The position numbers were made by a program, and so were the translations under genes. Source: Alkalilacustris brevis (GTDB taxonomy: Bacteria > Pseudomonadota > Alphaproteobacteria > Rhodobacterales > Rhodobacteraceae). From it: a stretch of DNA of 64,000 nucleotides. Below are positions 48,255 through 57,053 of the stretch, one piece after another. Under the pieces are notes generated by a model that was not told the origin of the DNA, made no database searches, and worked only from the letters and a program-made list of their open reading frames with translations. The DNA lies in assembly GCF_003350345.1 (NCBI RefSeq), contig NZ_QNVJ01000003.1, forward strand, positions 1 through 64,000, written 5' to 3'. The first letter of the stretch is position 1. Each line of letters starts with the position of its first letter.

Positions 48255-49343
48255 TTACTGGCCGGTCCGCACGCGGGTCCAGAGGCGGGTGACGACACGG
48301 TCGATGGCGGGCGGGTATGCCTCGCTCGTCCAGAGATTGGCCTTCACTTCGTCAGGTGGAAAGACCGAGGGGTCGTTAGCCACTTCTTCATCGACAAATT
48401 CCATCGAGGCCGCGTTGGCATTCGCATACCAGACATAATTGGTGATGTCGGCGGTGATCTCGGGCTCCATGATGAAGTTGATAAAGGCATGCGCGCCATC
48501 GGGGTTAGGCGCATCTGCCGGAATCGCCATCATGTCGAACCACAGAAGCGCGCCTTCCTCGGGGATCATGTATTCGATCTCGATGCCGCGCCCTGCCTCC
48601 TCGGCGCGGTCGCGCGCCTGGAACACATCGCCCGACCAGCCCACGGCCACACAGATTTCGCCATTGGCCAGGTCAGAGATGTATTGCGACGAATGGAAGT
48701 AACGCACATGGGGCCGTACGCTCATAAGCAGTTCGACAGCTGCATCGAAATCGGCCTGATCGGTCGAACGCGGATCGAGTCCGAGGTAGTTCATCGCGGC
48801 CGGTAACATCTCCACCGGTGTATCGAGATAGGTGATGCCGCAATCGGCCAGTTGCGCGGCGATCTCGGGGTCGAAGATCAGATCCCAGCTTGACGGCTCA
48901 TAACCCTCACCCAGCCGTTCGGCCACGGCATTGACGTTATAGCCGATGCCGGTTGTGCCCCACATGTAGATCACGCCGAATTCGTTGCCGGGGTCATAAT
49001 CTGCCGCCCGCGCCATCAGGGCCTCGTCCATGTTGACCAGGTTCGGCAGTTTCGACTTGTCGAGCGGCATGTAGACGCCCGCGGCGATCTGGCGCTGCAT
49101 GTAATCCGAGGTGGGCACCACCACGTCGAACCCCGACGACCCGGCCAGCAGGCGCGCCTCGAGCGTGTCGTTGGAATCGAACACGTCGTAATTCACGGCG
49201 ATCCCGGTGGCCTCGGTGAACTTGGCCAGCGTGTCCTCGGCGATGTAATCGGACCAGTTGAACACGTTGATCGTGTCGGCCTGGGCGGCGGAGGCCAGAG
49301 TTGTGGACCCGGCCAGTATTGCGAGCAAGATTGGTTTTTTCAT
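48255..49343 (-). CDS. Polyamine-type ABC transporter periplasmic binding protein (PotD/PotF-like)
   Basis: A 362 aa exported protein: signal peptide MKKPILLAILAGSTTLASAAQA, then 'DTINVFNWSDYIAEDTLAKFTEATGIAVNYDVFDSNDTLEARLLAG', the hallmark of PotD/PotF proteins. Pocket-type elements 'VVPTSDYMQRQIAAGVYMPLDKSKLPN' and 'VYYMWGTTGIGYN'-like (here VIYMWGTTGIGYN) fit putrescine or spermidine binding. It is the first gene of the transporter operon. Confidence 0.92.
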   Translation of the reverse strand: MKKPILLAILAGSTTLASAAQADTINVFNWSDYIAEDTLAKFTEATGIAVNYDVFDSNDTLEARLLAGSSGFDVVVPTSDYMQRQIAAGVYMPLDKSKLPNLVNMDEALMARAADYDPGNEFGVIYMWGTTGIGYNVNAVAERLGEGYEPSSWDLIFDPEIAAQLADCGITYLDTPVEMLPAAMNYLGLDPRSTDQADFDAAVELLMSVRPHVRYFHSSQYISDLANGEICVAVGWSGDVFQARDRAEEAGRGIEIEYMIPEEGALLWFDMMAIPADAPNPDGAHAFINFIMEPEITADITNYVWYANANAASMEFVDEEVANDPSVFPPDEVKANLWTSEAYPPAIDRVVTRLWTRVRTGQ

Positions 49344-49683
49344 GTTTCTGTCTACTCCCTGATGGCCGGCCCTGCCGGCAGGAAAGGAACGAACGCCCCG
49401 CAGCTTGCAGGGCACGCCCCGCGCACGCCTCGCGCCCCATGCTGCCAACCTTGCCGCAAAAGGACGGAATCGCGCCGGTTATAGCTACCCTAAGCGGGGC
49501 TTGGCCCGCCGAACAAGTGGTGAATGCGTTATCCGGCCGGCAACCGGGCTGCGCTGCTGCTGAAACGTGCAGGCAAAGGCGATGGCCGGGGCAGGGCGCC
49601 GGTTGCCGCCCCGCAGGGAGTGCTTGCCCTGCCGGCGGCCCCTGTTCATGATACGCTAAATCAGCATTGCATGAGGCGCAGAG
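49344..49683. other. Intergenic region between the binding-protein gene and the CPBP protease gene
   Basis: 340 bp of divergent intergenic DNA that should hold promoters for both genes. I see no tRNA, strong repeat or convincing open frame in it; its GC-rich short frames have no ribosome sites. Confidence 0.5.
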
Positions 49684-50493
49684 ATGGCCGCAGACCCTCG
49701 TGATCCGCCGTTTGGCTCGGTCTGGGCCTTTTTTGCGCTGACCTTCGCGCTGTCCTGGGGGCTTGTCGGGCTGTTCCTGGTCGCGCCCGGCCCGGTCGAG
49801 GCGCTGTTCGGCCCGGTGCGGGCGGCGCATCCGCTTTTCATCCTCGGGGTCTATTCGCCGGCGATCGCGGCTTTCATCCTGGTGCTCCGGCATGGCGGGT
49901 GGCGCGGGCTGCGGGGGTTTCTGGCGCGGCTGCTGCTGTGGCGCGCGCCCATCGGGTGGTATCTGCTGCTTCTGCTGGGCTTGCCTGCGGTCTCGCTGCT
50001 GGGGGCGGCGATTGGCGGAAACCTCACGCGCGAGGCGCTGGCGCAGCCGCCGCTTGGCACGCTTCTGGCGCTTGTCGGCTTCATGCTGATCCTTGGCCCG
50101 ATCGAGGAGTTCGGCTGGCGTGGCTATGCGCTGCCGCTTTTGCAGCGACGGATGGCGCCGGTCTGGGCTGGGCTGTTGGTGGGGGTGATCTGGGGCCTAT
50201 GGCACCTGCCGGCCTTCTACCTTGGCGGCACACCGCAAAGCGACTGGGCCTTTCTGCCCTTCCTGATCGGCATCATCGCGGTCAGTGTGATCCTGACGGC
50301 GTTTTTCAACGCGGCGCGGGGCAGCATTCTGGTGGCCGTGCTGTTCCACTGGCAGCTCAACATGCCGATGTGGCCCGACGCGCAACCCTGGGACATGTAT
50401 CTCTTCGCGGCGCTGGCATTGGCCGTGACCTGGGCCAAGCGCGACGCCATGTTCAGCCGTGAAGGCGCGGCTACGCGGATCATGCAGCACTGA
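49684..50493 (+). CDS. CPBP family intramembrane glutamic endopeptidase
   Basis: A 269 aa protein with about seven or eight membrane helices. The motifs of the CAAX/CPBP (Rce1-like) family are intact: GPIEEFGWRGYALPLL (EExxxR), 'GVIWGLWHLPAFYLGG' (FxxxH-like) and 'LFHWQLNMP' (HxxxN). Such bacterial proteins cleave membrane substrates or process peptides, but the substrate here is not known. A hairpin CGGGCCGC-AA-GCGGCCCG (50516-50533) lies just after the gene. Confidence 0.88.
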   Translation: MAADPRDPPFGSVWAFFALTFALSWGLVGLFLVAPGPVEALFGPVRAAHPLFILGVYSPAIAAFILVLRHGGWRGLRGFLARLLLWRAPIGWYLLLLLGLPAVSLLGAAIGGNLTREALAQPPLGTLLALVGFMLILGPIEEFGWRGYALPLLQRRMAPVWAGLLVGVIWGLWHLPAFYLGGTPQSDWAFLPFLIGIIAVSVILTAFFNAARGSILVAVLFHWQLNMPMWPDAQPWDMYLFAALALAVTWAKRDAMFSREGAATRIMQH

Positions 50494-50515
50494 CCGGCCC
50501 CGGGGGGCGCACGCC

Positions 50516-50533
50516 CGGGCCGCAAGCGGCCCG
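50516..50533. terminator. Hairpin downstream of the CPBP protease gene
   Basis: CGGGCCGC and GCGGCCCG form a perfect 8-bp stem with a two-base loop, 22 bp after the stop. There is no U tract. The rest of the 337-bp gap (50494-50830) holds an imperfect direct repeat, GTTCCCCACCTGAC and GTTCCCCGTCTGAC with a 19-bp period (50572-50604), and no gene. Confidence 0.45.
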
Positions 50534-50830
50534 TGGGGGGTGAAGCCCATCAGGCGCGTGCCTTCCATCGTGTTCCCCACCTGACACAAAGTTCCCCGTC
50601 TGACTCTGGTGCGCCCCCGGTTGCCCGGACGAACCTCCGCGGGGCGGCCATGCGGGCATGCGCCATTCGGGTGTCGAGCCGTGTATCGCCGTGCCGGGGG
50701 GCGGCCCGGCGATGCGCGGCGGCCTTCGGCCTCGATGCCGCGCAGGGCGCGTGTCAGTGAAAGCTTCAGGGTGCTGGGCCCGTGTTCGATACCATACTTT
50801 CATCGGGTATCTTATGTCGGGCGGGGAACA

Positions 50831-51685
50831 CTAGCGGGTCAGCACGATCGGCACCTTGCACGAGCGGATCATCTCGGTCGTGGTCGAGCCGATGATCATG
50901 CTGCGGATGCGCGAATGCCCGTAGGCGCCCATCACGACCATGTCGAAGGGCGCTTCCTCGACCAGTTTTCCCAGCGCGGTTTCCGGCTGCCCGGCGATGA
51001 CCTGCGTCTCGACGGTGATGCCTGCGGCGGCCAGCATCGCCTGTGCATCGGCCAGGCCCTTCAGGGTAGCGTCGCTTTCGCTGCCCACGGTGGCGACGGT
51101 CACATGCAGCCCCGCGTAAAGCGCCGTGCGCGCGACGTGATCGACCGCCCGCATCGCCGAGGCCCCGCCATCATAGGCGACCAGCACGCGTTCAATCGGT
51201 CGAAAGGCGCGCGAGGCCACGAAAACCGGCCGCGTGCTGGTGCGCACGATGCGTTCCAGGTTCGAGCCGAGATGCCCCTTGGCGAAATCCGCGGCCTCGC
51301 CACGTTTGCCGATCAGGATCATTTCCGCCGTGGCGTCCAGCTCGGCCACGGTATCGACGATGTCGCCATGGCGCAGGCGGGTGGCGATTTCGTTGATGCC
51401 CGCGCGGTCGATGACGGCGCGCGCATCTTCCAGAATGGCGCGTCCGCGATGGGCGACAAGCTTTGCCCGCTGCGCGTCCAGCTCGGCCAGTTCCTCAAGC
51501 AGCGCCGAACGCGCGCCCAGGGCGATGGAGCCGGAATAATCGGCCTTCTCGGCGCCCTCGCGCCGGCCGAGGATGTGCAGCAGCTCGACCGCCCAGCCGG
51601 TGCGCCCGGCCACCCAGGCCGCATGATCGCACACGCTTTGCGCATAGATCGAGCCATCCACCAGCGCGACGATTTTCTGTGTCAT
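50831..51685 (-). CDS. Universal stress protein, tandem-domain form
   Basis: A 284 aa protein with two Usp domains. The second has the nucleotide-binding pattern 'VLVAYDGGASAMRAVDHV ... VVMGAYGHSRIRSMIIGSTTTEMIRSCKVPIVLTR' (G-x2-G-x9-G-S/T type), while the first is more divergent ('ILIGKRGEAADFAKGHLGSNLERIV'). It lies 13 bp downstream of a SulP transporter gene on the same strand, a common pairing that suggests regulation of, or stress coupling with, the transporter. Confidence 0.92.
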   Translation of the reverse strand: MTQKIVALVDGSIYAQSVCDHAAWVAGRTGWAVELLHILGRREGAEKADYSGSIALGARSALLEELAELDAQRAKLVAHRGRAILEDARAVIDRAGINEIATRLRHGDIVDTVAELDATAEMILIGKRGEAADFAKGHLGSNLERIVRTSTRPVFVASRAFRPIERVLVAYDGGASAMRAVDHVARTALYAGLHVTVATVGSESDATLKGLADAQAMLAAAGITVETQVIAGQPETALGKLVEEAPFDMVVMGAYGHSRIRSMIIGSTTTEMIRSCKVPIVLTR

Positions 51686-51698
51686 GTCGGTTGCCCCC

Positions 51699-53189
51699 TC
51701 AATGCGCCATCAGCTTGTCCATCGCGCCCGGCTTGTCGTGAATCGCCAGCCGGTCGACGATGGTCTCGGATGCCTTGTTCATGCCGCGAATCTCGACCTC
51801 GGCCCCGTCGCGGCGGAACTTGAGCACCGCCATGTCCAGCGCCTGCACCGAGGAGATATCCCAGATATGCGCGCGTGACACGTCGATGATGATGCGCTCG
51901 GGCGCTTCCTTGAAATCGAAGGCCGCCATGAAATCCTCGACCGAGCCGTAGAAAAGCTGCCCCTCGATTCGATAGGTGCGCACGCGCCCGTCGGCGCTGA
52001 TGTCGGTGGTGACACGGAAAAGCTGCGCGATCTTGGCGGCAAAGAAGATGCCCGACAGAAGCACCCCCACCAGCACCCCGATGGCCAGGTTGTGGGTATA
52101 GACCACCGTTGCCACCGTCGCGATCATCACGATCGAACTGGAACGCGGGTGGCTGCGCAGATTGGTAATGGACGACCACGAAAAGGTGCCGATCGAGACC
52201 ATGATCATGATCGCCACCAGCGCGGGCATCGGAATGATGCTGACCAGATCGCCCAGCCCCACCACCATGACCAGCAGGAACACTCCGGCGGCGAAGGATG
52301 ACAGCCGCCCCCGTCCGCCGGATTTGACGTTGATGATCGACTGTCCGATCATCGCGCAACCGGCCATGCCGCCGATGAATCCGGTGGCGGTGTTGGCAAT
52401 GCCTTGTCCCACGCATTCCTGGCTGCGGTTCGAGGTGGTATCGGTCAGGTCATCGACGATGTTCTGCGTCATCAGACTTTCCAGAAGGCCCACCACCGCC
52501 ACGGCCACCGAATAGGGCAGGATGATGAGGAATGTCTCGAAGCTCAGCGGAATGTCGGGGATCAGGAACACCGGCAGCGTATCAGGCAGCGCGCCCATGT
52601 CGCCCACCACCCGCACATCCAGCCCCAGCGCCCAGGCCAGCGCCGTCAGCACCACGATCGTGACCAGCGGCGCGGGAACCGCGCGCGTGAGCAGCGGCAG
52701 CAGGTAGATGATCGCCAGCCCGCCCGCGACCATCGTATAGGTGATCCAGGTGACGTTGCGGGGGTCAAGCTCGGGCAGCTGTGCGATGAAGATCAGGATT
52801 GCCAGCGCGTTGACGAAACCGGTCATCACCGATTTCGAGACATAGCGCATGATGAATCCCAGTTTCAGCAGCCCCGCGCCGATCTGCAGCAAGCCCGCCA
52901 GCACGGTCGCGGCCAGCAGGTATTCCAGCCCGTGGTCGCGCACCAGCGTGACCATCAGCACGGCGGTGGCCGCGGTGGCCGCCGAAATCATGCCGGGCCG
53001 CCCGCCGGTGATCGCCGTGATCACCGCAATCGAAAAGCTCGCATAAAGACCCACCTTCGGGTCCACGCCGACGATGATCGAGAATGCGATCGCCTCGGGG
53101 ATCAGCGCCAGCGCGACAACCAGCCCCGCAAGCAGATCGCCGCGGATATTGCCGGCCCATTGTCGGCGGTAAGCATCAAGTGAAATCAT
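51699..53189 (-). CDS. SulP-family inorganic anion transporter with STAS domain
   Basis: A 496 aa protein: about 10-12 membrane helices (residues 1-395) and a C-terminal STAS domain (about 400-485, 'YRIEGQLFYGSVEDFMAAFDF... IIIDVSRAHIWDISSVQALDMAVLKFR'). SulP proteins transport sulfate, bicarbonate or dicarboxylates. The N-terminal core 'LAGLVVALALIPEAIAFSIIVGVDPKVGLYASF' is conserved. The substrate cannot be told from the sequence; bicarbonate (BicA-like) and sulfate are both possible. It forms an operon with the universal stress protein. Confidence 0.92.
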   Translation of the reverse strand: MISLDAYRRQWAGNIRGDLLAGLVVALALIPEAIAFSIIVGVDPKVGLYASFSIAVITAITGGRPGMISAATAATAVLMVTLVRDHGLEYLLAATVLAGLLQIGAGLLKLGFIMRYVSKSVMTGFVNALAILIFIAQLPELDPRNVTWITYTMVAGGLAIIYLLPLLTRAVPAPLVTIVVLTALAWALGLDVRVVGDMGALPDTLPVFLIPDIPLSFETFLIILPYSVAVAVVGLLESLMTQNIVDDLTDTTSNRSQECVGQGIANTATGFIGGMAGCAMIGQSIINVKSGGRGRLSSFAAGVFLLVMVVGLGDLVSIIPMPALVAIMIMVSIGTFSWSSITNLRSHPRSSSIVMIATVATVVYTHNLAIGVLVGVLLSGIFFAAKIAQLFRVTTDISADGRVRTYRIEGQLFYGSVEDFMAAFDFKEAPERIIIDVSRAHIWDISSVQALDMAVLKFRRDGAEVEIRGMNKASETIVDRLAIHDKPGAMDKLMAH

Positions 53190-53478
53190 TCATGTCCTGC
53201 TCCATGCCCGCAAGGTGCTGACCCTGCTGGCCGGAGAGCCTTTTTCTTTGCGTTGTCCGGCGGATTGGCGGCCGGAGTAGCCACCCGGCGCGCGCACGCC
53301 CGGGTCCGTGTTTGCCGGGGGAATTACTTGCTGCAGTGCAGAAAGCCAAGGCGTGAAATGCGCAAATATGTTGCAGACGTTCGGAAGTTCGGCCGCGGGC
53401 CGTGCCGGCCGGAGAGCCCGAAACGCCGAAGGGCCGCGCGTGGCGGCCCTCGTAAGTCATTCAGATGACTTGGCAAAT

Positions 53479-53553
53479 TGGAGCGGGCGATGAGATTCGA
53501 ACTCACGACCCCAACCTTGGCAAGGTTGTGCTCTACCCCTGAGCTACGCCCGC
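53479..53553 (-). tRNA. tRNA-Gly (anticodon GCC)
   Basis: 75 nt including an encoded CCA. The acceptor stem GCGGGCG pairs with CGCCCGC, the D arm contains AGCTCAGGGGTAGAGC, the anticodon stem-loop has TTGCCAA with anticodon GCC, and the T arm contains GAGTTCGAATCTC. It lies just upstream of an orphan phage-like lysis cassette, which starts about 260 bp away. Confidence 0.96.
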
Positions 53554-53815
53554 GTCCTTGGTGAGGCGGGATTTACAAACTCCGACGCGAGGCTGCAAGG
53601 GGAAAATTGCCCCCGCTCGCAAAGAATTCCGGCAAAGATTTCCGGTTTCGGTTCCCGGCTTGGGGCTGGGCCGCGGGGCGGCGCCCGGCAAGGAGCGTGC
53701 AACGGGCTGCGCGCGCAGCGGTAACAGCTGTTTGGTTTTCCTGGGCGATCAATCCTCCGCCATCGCAACGGTCGCCGCTGCCACCCGGCGCGCGGCCCGG
53801 CAAGGAGGGACGGAA

Positions 53816-54829
53816 ATGGACACTTTCCCCTGGCAGGGCGCTGCACGGGCGCTTCCGGCGAGGGCCTTCGCCGATGCCGCCAAGGTTCTGGGCTGCGCCG
53901 AGGCCGAACTGCGCGCGGTCTGGGAGGTCGAGGCGGGCGGACGGCACTTTCTGCCCGATCGTTCGCTACTGCGGCGGTTCGAGCCGCATCATTTCCCGGC
54001 AGGGCATTGGCAGGCGCTGGGGTTCGCGCCGGGCCGGCGTGCGCCCTGGCGGGCCAGTCTGGCGCTGCCGGGTGCTGCGCGCGAGGCGATGCTGTGCCGG
54101 GCATTCGCCCTCGATGCCGAGGCGGCGCTGCGCGCGGCAAGCTGGGGCGCGCCACAGATCATGGGGTTCAACTGCCGCGAGGCAGGATTCGGCTCGGCGC
54201 AGGAGATGGTCGTGGCGATGGCGGGCGCGGCCGAGGCGCAGCTTGCCGCCTTTGTCGCGCTGATCCGCGCCTGGGGGCTGGGCACGGCCCTGCGCGCGCA
54301 TGATTGGGAGAGATTTGCCAGACGCTACAACGGCTCGGGCCAGGCGGCCGAATATGCCCGCCGGATGGAGGCGGTGTACCGGCGCCATGGCGGCGGGGCG
54401 AAAAGCCCCGTGGTACTGCGCGTGGGCGCGCGCGGCCCGCAGGTGCGGCAATTGCAGGCGGCGCTTGGCGTGGCCGACGATGGTGCCTTCGGGCCGGAAA
54501 CGCTGGCGGCGGTGCGGTCCTTTCAGGGCAAGGCGGGGTTGCCGGTGGACGGCGTCGTTGGCGCGCGCAGCTGGGCCGCGCTTGAGGGGCGTGCAGCGGC
54601 CGGGGGCACACCGGTGCATCCGCCGGCACAACCCACCCCCGCCGATGCGCTGGCCGATCAGCTGCGCGGCTTTGCCGGGGCGGCGGCAGCGATGTCGGCG
54701 CTGGCGGCGACGCTGGGCGAGTTTCGCGCGGTCTTGCCCGACCAGGTGTTCACGCTGGCGGCCTTTGGCGCGGTGGGGTTCGCGCTGGTCGGGGCCGGCG
54801 CCTGGGCGTGGCGTCGGGTGCGGGCATGA
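53816..54829 (+). CDS. N-acetylmuramidase with peptidoglycan-binding domain and C-terminal membrane segment (endolysin-like)
   Basis: A 337 aa protein. Residues about 20-195 match the N-acetylmuramidase (DUF3380) domain of phage lysins: 'VWEVEAGGRHFLPDRSLLRRFEPHHFP' (catalytic Glu likely in this stretch), 'SWGAPQIMGFNCREAGF' and 'FARRYNGSGQAAEYARRM'. Residues about 205-262 are a PG_binding_1 domain ('LRVGARGPQVRQLQAALGVADDGAFGPETLAAVRSFQGKAG'). A Pro-rich linker leads to a hydrophobic C-terminal helix ('VFTLAAFGAVGFALVGAGAWAW'). AAGGAGGGA precedes the ATG. It overlaps the next gene by 4 bp (ATGA), forming a three-gene lysis cassette. Confidence 0.88.
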   Translation: MDTFPWQGAARALPARAFADAAKVLGCAEAELRAVWEVEAGGRHFLPDRSLLRRFEPHHFPAGHWQALGFAPGRRAPWRASLALPGAAREAMLCRAFALDAEAALRAASWGAPQIMGFNCREAGFGSAQEMVVAMAGAAEAQLAAFVALIRAWGLGTALRAHDWERFARRYNGSGQAAEYARRMEAVYRRHGGGAKSPVVLRVGARGPQVRQLQAALGVADDGAFGPETLAAVRSFQGKAGLPVDGVVGARSWAALEGRAAAGGTPVHPPAQPTPADALADQLRGFAGAAAAMSALAATLGEFRAVLPDQVFTLAAFGAVGFALVGAGAWAWRRVRA

Positions 54830-55113
54830 GCCGGCATTTGATGATCGCGGCGCTTTTGCTGGCGCTGCTGGGCGCGGCCTATGGTCGGGGCTGGGCCGAC
54901 CGGGGCGCGCGTGAGCAGGCGCGCAGCGCCGCCCTGCTGGCAGAACGCGACCGCGCCGCCGCACGGGTCATCGCACTGGCCGAGGCCTTGCGGCACGCCC
55001 GCAGCGCCCGGGCCGCACTTGCCGCCCGGCTGGAAGCCGCCGCACAGGAAGATGAAACGGCCGGGCGCATGGCGCTGCCCGCGCGCGCCGCCGACCGGGT
55101 GCTGCAGCGATGA
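54826..55113 (+). CDS. Rz-like inner-membrane spanin candidate
   Basis: A 95 aa protein with one N-terminal membrane helix (about residues 5-20, LMIAALLLALLGAAYGRG) and an Ala/Arg/Glu-rich coiled-coil-like remainder ('EQARSAALLAERDRAAARVIALAEALRHARSARAALAARLEAAAQE'). This is the layout of phage i-spanins. It overlaps the muramidase gene by 4 bp and the following lipoprotein gene by 4 bp. The call rests on layout and context because spanins share little sequence. Confidence 0.65.
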   Translation: MSRHLMIAALLLALLGAAYGRGWADRGAREQARSAALLAERDRAAARVIALAEALRHARSARAALAARLEAAAQEDETAGRMALPARAADRVLQR

Positions 55114-55391
55114 GGCATGCGTTGTGCCCGATGCTGCGCGCCCTGCTGCTTGCCCTGCCGCTGGGCCTGCTGGCGGCCTGCGGCCCGCGCCCGGCCAGCG
55201 ACCTGCCCGATCCGCCCGAAGCGCTGCTGACTCCCTGTCGCGCGCCGCAAAGCTGGGTGCCGGGCCGCGCCCTTGCGCAGGCGCAGGTGGAAACCCTGTG
55301 GGGGCGTGATCGCGATGCCCTGCGTGCCTGTGGCGCGCAATTGCGCCTGCTGGGCGAATGGGCGCAAGGCATGGCCGGGGCGGGGCGCTGA
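55110..55391 (+). CDS. Rz1-like lipoprotein, outer-membrane spanin candidate
   Basis: A 93 aa lipoprotein: a hydrophobic leader with the lipobox LLAAC (Cys at about residue 24), followed by a Pro-rich stretch 'GPRPASDLPDPPEALLTPCRAPQ', then 'LAQAQVETLWGRDRDALRACGAQLRLLGEW', a pattern seen in Rz1-like proteins of many phages and prophages. The start overlaps the i-spanin candidate. Together with the muramidase it forms a complete lysis module lacking only a recognisable holin; no other phage gene is near. Confidence 0.7.
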   Translation: MRHALCPMLRALLLALPLGLLAACGPRPASDLPDPPEALLTPCRAPQSWVPGRALAQAQVETLWGRDRDALRACGAQLRLLGEWAQGMAGAGR

Positions 55392-55406
55392 TCCTGCGCG
55401 CGACGC

Positions 55407-56537
55407 TCAAAGCGGCGCAATATCGCCCTCGGCCCGCAGGGCGTGGAACCCGGCGACGAAGGCGGCAAGCCGGCCCTCGCTGATTGCCGCGCGTAACCCG
55501 GCCATCAGGTCTTGGTAATATTGCAGGTTGTGCCAGGTCAGCAGCATCGCGCCGATGATCTCTCCCGCGCGCACTGTGTGGTGCAGATAGGCCCGGCTGT
55601 AGCCCCGGCAGGCGGGGCAATGGCAAGCCTCGTCCAGCGGGCGCGGGTCGTCGCGGTGGCGCGCGTTGCGCAGGTTGATCTGGCCGCGCGCCGTCCAGCC
55701 CTGGCCGGTGCGGCCTGATCGCGTGGGCAGCACGCAATCCATCATGTCGATGCCGCGTTCCACAGCGCCGACGATATCGTCGGGCTTGCCCACCCCCATC
55801 AGGTAACGCGGGCGGTCGGCGGGCAGCATTTCGGGGGCGTAGTCGAGCACGCCGAACATCGCCGCCTGGCCCTCGCCCACGGCCAGCCCGCCGATTGCGT
55901 AGCCGTCAAAGCCTATGCCGCGCAGGGCCTCGGCACTCTCCTCGCGCAGGTCGCGCTCCAGCCCGCCTTGCATGATTCCAAACAGCGCGTGCCCGGGCCG
56001 GTCGCCGAAGGCCTCGCGCGAGCGCGCGGCCCAGCGCATCGACAGCCGCATCGAGGCCGCGATCCGGTCGCGATCCGCCGGCAGGGCGGGGCATTCGTCG
56101 AAGGCCATCACGATGTCCGAGCCAAGCAGCCGCTGGATTTCCATGCTGCTTTCGGGGCTCAGGTGATGCGTCGCGCCGTCGATATGCGACTTGAAGCGTA
56201 CGCCCTCCTCGGTGATGCGGCGCAGGTCCGACAGGCTCATCACCTGGAACCCGCCCGAGTCGGTCAGGATCGGGCGCGCCCAGTTCATGAAACGGTGCAA
56301 GCCGCCCAGCCGCGCCACCCGCTCGGCGCCGGGGCGCAGCATCAGGTGATAGGTGTTGCCCAGCAGGATATCGGCGCCGGTGGCGCGCACGTTCTCGGGC
56401 AGCATCGCCTTGACGGTGCCGGCGGTGCCCACGGGCATGAAGGCAGGTGTGCGGATCTCGCCGCGCGGGGTCGTGATGACGCCGGTGCGGGCGCGCCCGT
56501 CGCTGGCCTCCAGGCGAAATTCAAACCGTTGCGTCAC
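55407..56537 (-). CDS. tgt: tRNA-guanine transglycosylase (queuine tRNA-ribosyltransferase)
   Basis: A 376 aa enzyme that exchanges guanine-34 for preQ1 in Asp, Asn, His and Tyr tRNAs. Motifs: '[21 protein letters not shown]', '[21 protein letters not shown]' (catalytic Asp), '[25 protein letters not shown]' (second catalytic Asp is in DCVLPTR), and the zinc site [17 protein letters not shown] start at the GTG at 56537 ([14 protein letters not shown]), preceded by GAGGGCAG, which gives the usual length; an in-frame ATG at 56585 would add 16 residues. Confidence 0.94.
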   Translation of the reverse strand: MTQRFEFRLEASDGRARTGVITTPRGEIRTPAFMPVGTAGTVKAMLPENVRATGADILLGNTYHLMLRPGAERVARLGGLHRFMNWARPILTDSGGFQVMSLSDLRRITEEGVRFKSHIDGATHHLSPESSMEIQRLLGSDIVMAFDECPALPADRDRIAASMRLSMRWAARSREAFGDRPGHALFGIMQGGLERDLREESAEALRGIGFDGYAIGGLAVGEGQAAMFGVLDYAPEMLPADRPRYLMGVGKPDDIVGAVERGIDMMDCVLPTRSGRTGQGWTARGQINLRNARHRDDPRPLDEACHCPACRGYSRAYLHHTVRAGEIIGAMLLTWHNLQYYQDLMAGLRAAISEGRLAAFVAGFHALRAEGDIAPL

Positions 56538-56687
56538 GTCGGATCTGCCCTCGCGCGGTGTCTTGCGGCCCGCTTGATGCGCCAAATTCGCGCAGAAGCC
56601 AAGGCCGCGCGGGAAATCCCCCGGCTGGGGGTGGACGGGGCCGGGGTTAAACCTTATCTTTCCGCTAGGTTTTTAAGTGAGGCGTCC

Positions 56688-57053
56688 ATGACCACCCAGG
56701 TGCAAGACACGGCGCAAGGCGAGCCGCTGATTCCGCCCTCCAGCACGGAGCATCCCCTCTACGACCAGATCGTGGAGGCCTGCCGCTCGGTCTACGACCC
56801 CGAAATCCCGGTCAATATCTATGATCTGGGGCTGGTCTACACGATCGACATCTCCGACGAGAACGAAGTGCGCGTGCTGATGACGCTGACCGCCCCGGGC
56901 TGCCCCGTGGCCGGCGAGATGCCCGGCTGGGTGGCCGACGCGATCGAGCCGCTCGACGGCGTCAAGCAGGTCGAGGTTCAACTTGTCTGGGAACCCCCCT
57001 GGGGCATGGACATGATGAGCGACGAAGCGCGGCTGGAATTGGGGTTCATGTGA
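56688..57053 (+). CDS. sufT: SufT-type (DUF59/MIP18) Fe-S maturation protein
   Basis: A 121 aa DUF59 protein: 'VEACRSVYDPEIPVNIYDLGLVYTIDISDENEVRVLMTLTAPGCPVAGEMPGWVADAI' with the conserved DPEIPV and TxPGCP (Cys) motifs, ending 'VEVQLVWEPPWGMDMMSDEARLELGF'. SufT-like proteins help Fe-S cluster maturation. In many Rhodobacteraceae the pair sufT-sufA follows sufS; here the pair is about 40 kb away. Its stop overlaps the ATG of the next gene (TGATG). Confidence 0.88.
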   Translation: MTTQVQDTAQGEPLIPPSSTEHPLYDQIVEACRSVYDPEIPVNIYDLGLVYTIDISDENEVRVLMTLTAPGCPVAGEMPGWVADAIEPLDGVKQVEVQLVWEPPWGMDMMSDEARLELGFM

